In this document: positions 24,430-35,000 of the stretch, piece by piece | Layout: the number at the start of each line of letters is the position of its first letter | Position numbering within the stretch: position 1 is the stretch's first letter | Assembly: GCA_023053575.1 (NCBI GenBank) | Contig: JAKZAP010000012.1 | Location: 9,796,230 to 9,860,229 of the forward strand | Source of the DNA: Branchinecta lynchi | Taxonomy: Eukaryota; Arthropoda; Branchiopoda; Anostraca; Branchinectidae | Length of the DNA stretch: 64,000 nt | Direction: 5' to 3' | Notes under the pieces: model-generated | Database searches by the model: none | Told to the model about the DNA's origin: nothing | The model's input: only the letters and a program-made list of their open reading frames with translations | Position numbers and translations under genes: made by a program

Positions 24430-25322
24430 TCCCGCCGGACAAACAGTTCGCTGGGAATCCGGCCAAAACCAGAAAATTTGCTATAAGGCGTATTCTCGCC
24501 GTTCCCCGAGGACTCCTCGGGGAATCGAAGGGAACGGCGAGAATAGAGGGAGTCACTCCACGCGGACTCCGCCTACAGAAACAGCGAGAACACGGGGAAT
24601 GCTTCCAAAATCGATTTTGTTCGAATAAGAAATATGCAGTAGACGAAATTAGTCTGGATCCACTTTATTTTTGGTTTTGTTTATTCTTATTATTTTTAAT
24701 TAATTTTACATTGCACCAATACCAGCAAAAATTTATTCCCCTCCGAATCTGAAAGGGAGTCCTTTTTGATGACGGGGATGATAATCGGAGCATTCCCTGT
24801 CCGTGGGGACTCGCGAGAATACGTGGAGTGAGTCCCCGGGACAAACAAAAACGCGGGGACTCCTCAAGTGGAGTCCTCGTGGAACGGCGAGAATACGCCT
24901 TAAGTAACAGTTTTGTCTGAAGTTGAGCCATTTGGCTGGGTTTTTTCCAATCAAACACCACCACTGCGGTATCGTTTGTTTGTGTTCATACGGCTGATTA
25001 GTGGTTAACAGCAAAATATTCAGGAAGTCTTAGGAAAACCAGATCTCAGAAACAGAATCAGATCATTTTTATTTCCCCAATATCTTTACACAAGGGACAA
25101 AAATAACCTGGGAGGTCAACAGTTTCTATGCGTCTCTACAGTTTATACGCGTTTATACACCTAAATGCACAGACTGTCTGGATCAAAAAGTCCAATAAAT
25201 GTTTAAGGAGTTTAAGAAGTCTGGACTCGAAGACCGGATATCCAGAAGACCCAATTGTCTGGATCAAATATTAAGCTCTTGGGACAACATCGAAACCTTT
25301 GGTCTTGTTGTATATACTTTGC
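24430..25322 (-). repeat. ~138-bp monomer element, decayed copy interrupted by a foldback
   Basis: Monomer sequence (ccgccggacaaacagttcg, ggaatccggccaaaacc) up to 24482 resumes at 24903 with agtaacagttttgtctgaag. The outer end at 25235-25322 (acccaattgtctggatcaaa, cgaaacctttggtcttgttg) matches the ends of the other copies. Confidence 0.6.
24483..24902. mobile_element. Foldback element AAGGCGTATTCTCGCC
   Basis: Left end aaggcgtattctcgccgttc, right end gaacggcgagaatacgcctt. Inner inverted blocks ggaatgcttcc / ggagcattcc also pair. It is inserted in a ~138-bp monomer. Related decayed sequence lies at 31240-31800. Confidence 0.85.
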
Positions 25323-25654
25323 AAATGCCTAATTACTAGGCTGCACGTAACAAAACCATTCATTTATTCATCCGCTGGAGGTCTCTGCCGGACAGAAGAG
25401 AAATCCCGCTAGAAAAGGAAGCGGTTGTAGCATATTATCTCCTTTATTCCATTATCATTGCTTAAGCACAGATTTTCTTTGGTTGCTCTTTTGTTGACTG
25501 CTGAGACCTCTGAGGCATGTGGACAGGACATCACTGGAGGTTATGCAGTAGGCGCGTTCTGTTTTCCGGACCCAGGATTCCGGGACCTCCATCTGTTAGC
25601 TGTCCTTGGAATTATTTCTACGGTTTGTTAGCGGGGAGAAAACACGATCACGTG
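25323..25654. other. Intergenic DNA, nothing assigned
   Basis: No gene, RNA or clear repeat boundary seen. Confidence 0.35.
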
Positions 25655-26045
25655 ACACCAAGAACGAATAATCAGATAGAACCTCCGTTTCCCTATCTCT
25701 GTTAAATAACCATCCGGAGTCTATTTCCCCGTACCCTGCCCGATGCAAACGAGCGGAGATTGGGAGCTACGCGGCGCATCAGGTTTCGATACCTCCAAAA
25801 TAGTTATATCGCTGTGAATCCGCGTAGCAAAATCAAAGCCAATGGGTTCTCTGGACGCGCTCCAGAGTGGGACAGCGTGCCTTCTGCGTTTATTGCTCTG
25901 CGGCGAGCAAAGGCAAATACGGAAGTAGACGGGTACCAACTCAAAGCTAGAGCAAGACTTGTAGCTCCGCTCAGTTTTCTCGAGGTATCCATAGTCACTG
26001 CATGGGACCAAAGACGGAGGTTCTATCTGATTATTTGTTCTTAAT
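25655..26045. mobile_element. Repeat H, copy 2, with inverted ends
   Basis: Left end aagaacgaataatcagatag (25659 on) then aacctccg; right end cggaggttctatctgattat then ttgttctt. The ends are inverse to each other. Overlapping frames on both strands stay open, but they look like shadows of a GC-rich repeat; I assign no protein. Confidence 0.75.
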
Positions 26046-26187
26046 TGACCATGGTCACACCAATGGCTTCTGAAAAGGGTGAGTTTTACGCATATAGGCT
26101 ACCGGATTTTAGACCAACATACCAGGTCTCGTTTTTACTATCTATACACTGAGACAAGCATTCACCATTACCCGATAAATTATGTTG

Positions 26188-27170
26188 TTGTTTTTGGGAT
26201 CCCAAAACGTAAGTGGAGGGATACCTATGACATCGCAAAAATGTCCGTCTGTCTGTGAGCACGACAACTCTCGAAGGGAATGAGATATTTTGATGAAGCT
26301 TGGTGTGAGGATTCATTGGATCAAGGGTAAGGTCAATTTCGTATATGGGCTATGTAGCTTTGCATTTAGGGGCGGGGGTTCAAATTAAGGGACAAACAAA
26401 ATATTTTTAAACAGCTAATGTGATAGTCGATTATGGGGTAAGAAGACATGCTGAGCACGATAGTGAAAACCGTTTTCTCGCCAGACAAGTAGTTCGTCCG
26501 GAATCCGGCAAAACCCGGAAAAATGGTTAAAAGTAAAAGATTTATTTAAAGTTGATTAAGAGGTCGATTTTGAGGTAAGAAGACATTCTGAACACCGTGG
26601 TGAAAACCATTTTCTCGCGAACAAGTAAATCGTCCGGAATCCGGTGAAAACCGGAAAGTTGCTTAAATTAAATATTCGATTGAGGGGTAACAGACATGCT
26701 CAACACGATGGTGAAAACCATTTTCTCGCCGGACTACTAGTTCGCCCGGAATCCGGACAAAACCGGAAAATTTGTTAAAAGCAAAAGTTCGATTAGAAGA
26801 GAGGCTGAGTGAGGCTGATATGACAATCATTTCTTACCCCGACATATAATTAGTCCGGAATCCGGTTGTAACCGGAATTTTTTTCAAGTCAAACTTTTAT
26901 TCAAAGTTGATTAGATGTTCTTTATAGGGATAAGGGGATACGCTGGATTTGTTTCTGAATTTTCTATTTTTGCTGGACTTTCGGGCGAAACCGGAAACTT
27001 GGCAGAAGTAAAGCAGGAAGTCTCGGTCAGTATCGTCAAAATAGATATGGCCTATAAAGGTATATCTGAACTTGGTTTTCTCTGATCATTAGCCTCTGGC
27101 GAAGACAAGACCCGATTGTCTGAATCAAATATTAGATTTTTGGGATCCCATCGACACCTTAGGTGTTTAG
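26188..27170 (-). repeat. ~138-bp monomer element, copy a
   Basis: Enters (in + order) with tttttgggatcccaaaacg, the cctatgacatcgcaaaaatg block and a gtccgtctgtctg tract. It then has four to five monomers, each with ttctcgcc-ggac and ggaatccgg-aaaccgg, and leaves with tttttgggatcccatcgaca. The orientation is reverse to 27992-29113. Confidence 0.85.
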
Positions 27171-27314
27171 TTTGGAACATGTTATGTGAGTTAATATAAG
27201 TATTTCTTATGGAAAAGAAGAAAAAAAGCAAATTTGGCAATGTGTCGTTTTGTAAAGCAACCGCGGCATCAGATATCACGATAACTTCAAAGTCGAAAAA
27301 ATGCAGATGGAGTT

Positions 27315-27950
27315 GCGTGCTGACTGTTAAAACGCAACTAATACATGATCTCAATTCTCCTTTTTTGCGTTTTCTGACTATTGAGATGAAGCCAACTCTC
27401 CTTTTCTGGCGTGTTTGTCAAAATCGGGGACGGGGAATGCTTCGCGGTTCTGCAGAATCGAGAAGTGGCTTCGGTAGTCAATTTTCGTTCTCCTCCTGAT
27501 TGGTCAACAAAGGGCGGATCTTCAACCCAAATAAGCAGGTAGCCTACAGCTAACGGGCTGGCTAAATAGTAGTTGCGTTTTTTATCAGAATTCTCAGTTC
27601 TCAATCCTCGCTTCTTAGTTATGGTCCGAATTACCGCTTTTGCTCTTCTCGCTTCTCGATTTTTCTTTCGATAAAACACTAATTTTGTCACCCGCTAAAA
27701 CCTGATTATACGGGTTGAACACCCACCCTTCGTTGGCCAATCAGGAAGGAGAACGGAGGACAATCAAGAATTGACTCTCGAAGTAACTTCTCGATTCTGC
27801 AGAATCGCGAAGCTTTCCCCGTTCTGGATTTTGACAAAAACGCAAAAAAGGAAAACTGGATCCTTGTCAGTAGTAATAAAACACGAAATAGGAGAGCTGA
27901 GAGGAGAATCGCAAGGAGAACTGAAATCAAAACGCAACTAGTGTTTTTGT
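27315..27950. mobile_element. Large foldback, ~200-bp arms
   Basis: The left arm (27315-27530: gcaactaatac, ttttttgcgttttctga, ttctgcagaatcgagaag, tcctgattggtcaacaaagg) is inverted in the right arm (27710-27945: ccttcgttggccaatcagga, cttctcgattctgcagaatc, acgcaaaaaagg, aacgcaactag). About 180 bp of loop separates them. It lies between two opposing ~138-bp monomer elements. Confidence 0.8.
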
Positions 27951-27991
27951 CAAAGCGAGCAAAAACCGCAATTTGTACGAGATCAAACATC

Positions 27992-29113
27992 AACAAGACC
28001 ATAGGTTTCGATGGGATCCCAAAAATTCACTATCTGATTCAGACAACTAGGTCTTGTCTTCGCCAGATCCAGTCTTCGCCAGACTCCTTTAACATTTTTA
28101 CTATTAAAATTCAGAAACAGATTAAGGCCAAATAGCCAATCACCTGAGAAAACCAAGTTCGGATATGGATTCAGCATGTGTGTTTACTCTTATAAGTCAT
28201 ATCTGTTTTGACGAAAACCTCCCCAAATTTCCCGGTTTCCGCCGAACTCCGGAACTATTTGTCTGGCGAAAAAGAAAGCTCAAAAACAAACTCAGGGTGT
28301 CTTCTATCCCCAATAATGAGCATCTAATCAACTTCAAATAAAAATTTAACTTCTAACAAACTTTACGACTCCAGCCGGATTCCGGTCGAATTGTATGTCC
28401 GGGTAAAAAATGATGTCACACACGGATTCAGTATCTCTTCTTACCCCTAAATTGGATATCTAATCAACTACAAATAAAACTCTTTAACTAACTAACTTTT
28501 AACACTTTTCCGGTTTTGGCCGGATTCCGGGCGAACTACATGTCCGGGTAGAAAAATGTTCCACACAGGTGTTCAGCATGTCTTCTTGCCCTAAATCGAA
28601 CATCTAATCAACTGCAAATAAAAGTTTTAATTTAACAAACTTTTAGGTTTTGGCCGGATTCTGGTCGAACTACTTGTCCGTCGAGAAAATGGTTTTCGCC
28701 ATCGTCTTCAGTATGTCTTCTTACCCCTCAATGAAACATCTAATCAACTTCAAATAAAACTTTTCCTTCTAACAAACTTTCCGGTTTTGGGGTTCCGGGC
28801 GATCTAATTTTCGATGACAAAATGGATTTCACCATCGTGTTTAGCATGTCTTCTTGCCCCATAATCGACTATTACATTAGCTGTTTCAAAATGTTTTGTT
28901 TGCCCCTTAATTTGAACCCCTTCCCCTACCCCTAAATGTAAGGCTACAAAGCCCATCTACGAACTTGCCTTGTCCAACGACCCAGCAAATCCTCACACCA
29001 AGTTTCATCAAAATATCTCTTTCCCTTCGAGAGTTATTGTGCTTAAAGACGGACGGACAACTTTTGCGATGTCATAGGTATCCCTCCACTTACGTTTTGG
29101 GATCCCAAAAACG
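27992..29113 (+). repeat. ~138-bp monomer element, copy b
   Basis: Starts acaagaccataggtttcgat and gggatcccaaaaa. At least five monomers follow (ccggatccgg-type core, ttcagcatgtcttcttaccc, atctaatcaacttcaaataa). Then come accaagtttcatcaaaatat, a gacggacgg tract and the end cttacgttttgggatcccaa. Confidence 0.85.
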
Positions 29114-29203
29114 CAACTACTGCTGGTGAAGATAGCGCGTAATGAGGAGTGTGCTTTGACGGTGGACAGACATTGCGAGACTTCATGCATTGGAGCCCAT
29201 CTA

Positions 29204-29971
29204 CTTTTTGGGATCCCAAAACGAATCCCGAAACCGGAAAGTTTGTTAAAAGTAAAAATTTTATTTCAAGTTGAGTAGATGTCGGACAAGTAGTTCGCCC
29301 GCATTCCCGCCCAAACCGGAAAGCTTGTTAAAATTAAAAGTTTTGTTTGGAGTTGATTAGATGTTCGATTTAGGGCAAGAAGACATGCTGAACACTTATG
29401 TGAAAAAAATGTTCTACCCGGACATGTAGTTCGCCGGGAATCCGGCCAAAACCGGAAAATTGTCAAAAGTTAAAGTTTTTTTTTGTAGTTGATTAGATAT
29501 CCGATTTAGGGGTAAGAAGAGATGCTGAATCCGTGTGTGACAATCATTTTTTACCCGGACATATAGTTCGACCGGAATCCGGCTGGAGTCGGAAAATTTG
29601 TTATAAGTTAAAAAAAGATTTAAGTTGATTAGATGCTCACTATTGGGGAAAGAAGACACCCTAAGTTCGTTTTTGAGCTTTCTTTACCGCCAGACAAGTA
29701 GTTCCGGAGTTCGGCCAAAACCGGGAAGTTTGCCGTTTGCCTGTTTTCGTCAAAACAGATATGACTTATAGGTGTAGACACACATGCCGAATCCATATCT
29801 GAACTTAGTTTTCTCAGGTGCTTAGCTATTTGGCCTTAATCTGTTTCTGAATTTTAGTAGTAAAAATGTTCAAGGAGTCTGGCGAAGACTGGATCTGGCT
29901 AAGACAAGACCCGGTTGTCCGGGTCAGATATTGAACTTTTGGGATCCCATCGAAACCTTTAGTCTTGTTCT
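29204..29971 (-). repeat. ~138-bp monomer element, copy c
   Basis: Enters with ttttgggatcccaaaacg and runs directly into monomers, lacking the tract-containing end block. It leaves with cttttgggatcccatcgaaa and cctttagtcttgttc. Reverse to copy b. Confidence 0.8.
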
Positions 29972-29989
29972 TACAGAGAATCTGAACTG

Positions 29990-30370
29990 GACTGCAAAAC
30001 CCGTGATAGTCCGTCCGTGGACAAATGGTTATCGCCAAACTCGTGAGCGAAGGCTCGCTGGTTCGAGTCTCGGTGGTGCCTACTGTTTGGTTTATGGCGT
30101 GGGCTTGTGGAGTAACCCTTGACAAGGGTTTACAAGGGTCCCTTGTAAGACAAGCCAAAGTCCACACACCTTCAGATGGGTACCTGGAGAAATCTGAGGA
30201 AGGTGACAGGTGACTTGGTGCGAAAGCACTAGGATGGTGCTACATATATGGTGCCATATACAGGATGGTTCACCCATTCCAATTCCTGGCTGAGGGCAGT
30301 GAATCGGAGAGTCAGTTAGGCCTGGATAGGCTGATGCTGATACCTTAACCTTTACTTACCTTACTTTATA
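29990..30370 (+). repeat. tRNA-derived SINE
   Basis: The head has an A-box-like aaatggttatcgcc and a good B box, ggttcgagtct (near 30060), as in tRNA genes. A ~230-bp body follows, and the 3' end has a ttaacctttacttaccttac tail. Likely transcribed by RNA polymerase III when active. Confidence 0.7.
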
Positions 30371-30474
30371 CCCATGACGGAAACTGGAACAATTAGCTCT
30401 TCAATCAACCTTTAAAAGACTGATCTTACGCTTCGGAAAACTTCTAAAAGTAGCAGAAATAAGCTGCTAGGGTC

Positions 30475-30860
30475 GTTGGTGCCTAACGGATACCTCGCAC
30501 TATTTACTATTCAACTTACAGTATTTAAAATATTTGGGTACTTTAAAACTATATGTGCTTTCAATAAATAACCCACGGTTTTGGCTATTTTAAGCCTTTT
30601 CCGAGACCCGTTGACTTACAGCGAAAAAGTTAAATAACTGATTTTTCTGATAGAAAAACTTCTCGCAGACAACCGCGACAGCGTGATACACACCGAAGGT
30701 AGCAAAACACGGCAAGTTAGAACATCAGCATGCTTTTGTTAAATGGGTTAGAATTTACCATACGGAACTGGGGTCTCCGGATTTAGAAATAGATGGAGTG
30801 ACTATGGAAGTAGGTTGCGTTAGTATTACAGGTAAGACAGGTCCTTTAAGGAATCCGAGG
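30475..30860 (+). repeat. Dispersed repeat G, copy 2
   Basis: Colinear with 6665-7090 over its whole length, with scattered substitutions and small indels. Confidence 0.7.
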
Positions 30861-31825
30861 AGGGACGGAATCAGACGATGTAGTTGTCAGAAAAGGGCGG
30901 ATGTATTCCTCGCTGAGGAAGGTAGAAAAAATATTTATTCCTCTTCAACTTCGACTAAAAACAGGGACTGCACTAATTTTCAAAAACCGACTAGGCTATA
31001 CCGACTATCACAGCGATGGTGAATCCCAGAGCAACAGCGACGTAGCAGTACCAAACGAGTTCAACGGACGAACCCTGAAAAATTGAGAGTTTAGTAATTT
31101 GAGGCATGGTGTCCTGGAGGGAGTAAAAGCGGGGCCTGGCGGTCTGGAAAGCTCCGGGACTTTATGCACCGTACACTATAGGCATTACAGACTCATTGGG
31201 TCACCTGAATAATTCTGTTAAGGGACGCAGATAGAAGGAAATAGAGGGAGGAAATTTCCGTCTCATCGTCATTTTCTGTCCGGGGAGTCCGCAGGAGGTG
31301 ACTCCCTCGATTATAAGTACTCCTTGAGCCCAAGCTGAGTGGGAAACATATTACTTTCAAACAATGGCTAAAACACGGATAGTCAGCTACGATGCTCTTA
31401 TTATTAATATCGCTCAAAGCCTCAAAGCATTGTAGCAGACAATCTGTTTTTAGCCATTGGATGTATGACTCCCTCGATTCTCGAGAATGCCTTGGGATCT
31501 TGAATCCAGTCAAGAGCCACAGAGCTGGGGAACCATAGCACAAGAGCAATTTGGTCTAACGGTCACCGAAAGTATGGTCCACGTAACTCCCTCCAAGACA
31601 GGCAAGCTGTCTTTGACACTAGTTGACTCCTCCCATAAGGAGAAGCCAACTCATATAACAGCCATCCTCGGGACTACCGGGGTTTACTAGGTTGCGCAGG
31701 TTTTTAGACATTATCTGACTCTCGATTCTCGTGCTCCCCTTGACTCCACAAGGAGTCCTCAGGGAACGGCGAGAGACCGCCTTAGGGTCCTGAATCCGGC
31801 CGAGCTCCATGGTTGCATGTACGTG
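30861..31825. repeat. Intergenic DNA downstream of gene B
   Basis: Contains decayed pieces of the foldback family at 24483-24902 (gagtccgcaggaggtgactc near 31265; aaggagtcctcagggaacgg then cgagag near 31750). No gene is seen on either strand. Confidence 0.5.
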
Positions 31826-32037
31826 CTATCTATTAAAAAGAAAAAGTGGCACCTTCGGCTGCTCGGCTTTGCCTGACTGCAGTATATTTTCCGTGCTCGA
31901 TGATTTGAGCGGAGAGCGCTTGAAAAGAAAATGAGCAGCCTGAGTGAGAAGGTAGACGACGGCAAAGGCAACGACGATCCAACGAGTCCAGGGTTCGATG
32001 CCGTCGCGAAGAATCGACCCGAGGAACATATTTATCA
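31826..32037 (-). CDS. Gene B exon 7: last b561 helix, cytosolic tail and stop
   Basis: After the acceptor atttcctttcag, 212 nt encode residues 401-470 and a TAG stop at 31826-31828. The end of helix four (VINMFLGSIL) is followed by TRWIVVAFAVVYLLTQAAHF, the fifth helix. A basic, serine-rich tail of about 30 residues then ends the protein. A cryptic donor-like AAG|GTGCCA lies in the tail, so an alternative end is possible, but reading straight to the stop needs nothing further. I see no convincing poly(A) signal close downstream. Confidence 0.82.
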
Positions 32038-35000
32038 CTGAAAGGAAATTACAAAATGAGTTACTCCAGCACAAATACCACCAAGAACAGTATTGCCGGA
32101 TGGTGGCGCAAATAGCAAGGTATCCTGTAGTTGACAGGATCTTATATATAACAGATTCACTTTTCTAGCTTGAACCCTGCTTGAACCTGACTTGACCAAG
32201 GTAGGCTGAAATATCGCTCAAATAAAATCAGCTGACGTGTCCGTTTAGCGCCGTCACACAAGAGCTAGAAGGTTCGAAAAGTCTCACTGAGCTTTGCATT
32301 TCCCTCTTTTTCATGCCCTAGCGAACCCTATGTACCTCGATATTGGTAGAGACAAGATGACAAGGTAGAGACTTTCCCATTTTCACGAGACTTGCCCCCA
32401 ATTCTCCCGCAACCCACAATCGAAGATCGCTGTATTTTCTACCAATTCCCGTACGCCTCAGGATACCATCGAAAATTTGTTGAAGAAAACGGGATTCAGA
32501 ATTAGGCAAAAATGTGGGTAGCCGAGCCCGACCTTAGAACATGTAAATATTAGCGTTTCAAAAAATATAAGAATGTGTGAAGAGGCTGCGCAACTCCAAA
32601 AAAAGGATACGAGCAGAATAGTAGATTACTGGCTCCGATGGACCAACGAGCAGCAGTGTTTTCTTTGTTTTTCTTACACTGTAAAAAGTCTCGCCGAGCT
32701 AGGATTAAAGTTAACTGCAGTATTTGTTACTGGGATTAATCTTATCTCTACTGAGATAAAATTAATCCGATTTAGAGATAATCTTGTCTCAGCAGAAACA
32801 AGATTAATCCCAGTAGGAAATACAGCAAGATTTGTTTATACAGTCTAAAGTTTGGCTCAATTCTCGAAGCGTATCAAGTGACAGTTTTACTTTACGTCGC
32901 GAAACACGGTCAGGACAGACAAAGATACAAAAAATAAATTCAAGTGAATGAGCTTGCCAATCCTGGCGTTCAAAGTGAGGTGGAAATCACTTACCAGCTA
33001 GGACATAGAGGCCGTACCCAACTACAGCATGGGCAAGGTTGAAGATCCAGCGCTTCGGATGGTCCGGCGAGGGTCGCAACAGAGTTCCAAAAGGCTGAAG
33101 AAGCGTTAACACTGAAAAACAAAAGAGCCTCAAGTCATATGTTGGGCCGGGAGCATGTCATTCATCAAGTTTTCATTCGGCAAGACGATTTTGATAATGT
33201 TAGAGGCGGGTTCGTTTTCTTGACAACACTTTAAAAAGTTTCTCCAAGTCAGGATTAAAGTTAACTGCAGTATTTGCTACTGGGATTAATCTTATCTCTA
33301 CTGAGATAATTAATCCGAATTAGAAGTTATCTTATCTCATTAGAGACAAGATTAATCCTAATAGCAAGTAGCCTACTGCAAGTTTTTAGTTTTACAGTGA
33401 ACAAGGTCCGGTGGCATTAGGTTCTACAGATTCAGTAAGAAGTCTCATTCTGCGGGGGTGGGGGGGGGGGGGAAGGAATACGAAAAAACCTTTAGGATCA
33501 CGAACTAACATAACCACATTCCCTACAACAGTTGTCAACGACAAATACAAGAATCTGCAAAGAGATCAGGCCTGTTAGGGGACGTTTTCGAGTGGATGGC
33601 TGTAGAGCTGAACGGGTGATCCCGTCCACGTTAAAACGAGAAAATTGATGGGGCGGTGGATGGCTGAGTAAGATGGGTTCCGTCCACGCGAAAATGCCCA
33701 TTCAGCTGGCGGGGAGCATATGAGTGGGAAGGTCCACACAGTATCCACGTTCAGCTCAACGCTGCCCTCGGAGCGGTGTTGAACGGGAGGCGTCCGTCGA
33801 ATGGCTCGTTCAGGGTTGCCACAGGCAAAATATTTAGAGAGTGACTTTTGGCCCAAAACAGAGAGTGAATCCGGAGTGAAATTTATTTTCATGAAACGTT
33901 CACTTTTGATCGGAACCGCCTCCGATGTGCCAAAATGACACATCTTAATTTTAATTTCATGAAAAAAAACTTGAAATAGTCACTTCTGGTCTGAATCCCT
34001 GCTGCAAAAATAACACATGTGATCATTTTCTGAAATAGAGTGATTTTTATGTCCTACGTAGGACATGAGTGACAAAAACAAAATAGAATGATAATCCAGA
34101 CTATCGTGCGACATGAGGCAACCCTGGGCCCGTTCACCTCTTCATTCATTCACGCGAAAATGACAAAAAGATCGACCGGACCAGACCCATCCACCCGAAA
34201 ACGTCACCTTAGGCGGTCCTACTAAAGGCAAGGCAGCTTTAAAAGATTAAGCAAATACCAATGCGATTAATTCGGAGGCAGGTTGCAGACTGTTCGGAAC
34301 TTCAATTTTTGTATCTATTAATTTTGTAAACAAATTTTTTATTTGACCTATTTGTTTCTAACTTTTCAACCGAAAACTGTATTTTTTTTTTGGACTTGCC
34401 CCTTGGGAATGACGAGCTTGTCTAACGGGAATTTGCCGATTTTTTTTCAAATGATAGAAGTGTCGGTTGAAAACTTGCCAAGTGATTTGCAGAGTGTGAT
34501 ACATAGAGTGTGATATGTATAAAAAATGGCAGTTTTTGAGAACAATCGGTAAAATCAAAATCAATCGTCCCTTCGTGCAAAGATTCACGAATTCATTATT
34601 GACTCTTGACTTCTGTTTGAGGCTTCAGTTCATTTTCCGCCTAGAACCGTGCATTAGCGCCTACGATAGGGCAGTAGGAGATCCCAGTAATAGAACTAGT
34701 TGCGCCGATGTCCGCTAGATAGATAGATAGATGTTTAAGAAGCCCTTGGGCCATGAACAAAAAAAAACAAAACAGTACATCACATTCATTATACGAGCGA
34801 ACTTTTAATCAACATAAAAAATAACTCCCTTCAATCTCCAACTAACCTCACATACTTTTAATTATCTTACTTAAATGGTCCATATATGCACCGATCCTGC
34901 ACTTACTTCTAGGGTTTGTACTATTGAGTAGCTCCTTTACTGACATAATTATACCATTCAAAAACATCTTACGCGGGACAGATAACTCCTGGCACTTGTA

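Noticed and set aside
25721..26044. Overlapping open frames on both strands
   Set aside because: They sit in a repeat with inverted ends; frames on both strands of a GC-rich repeat are expected, and the related copy at 9375-9850 does not keep them.
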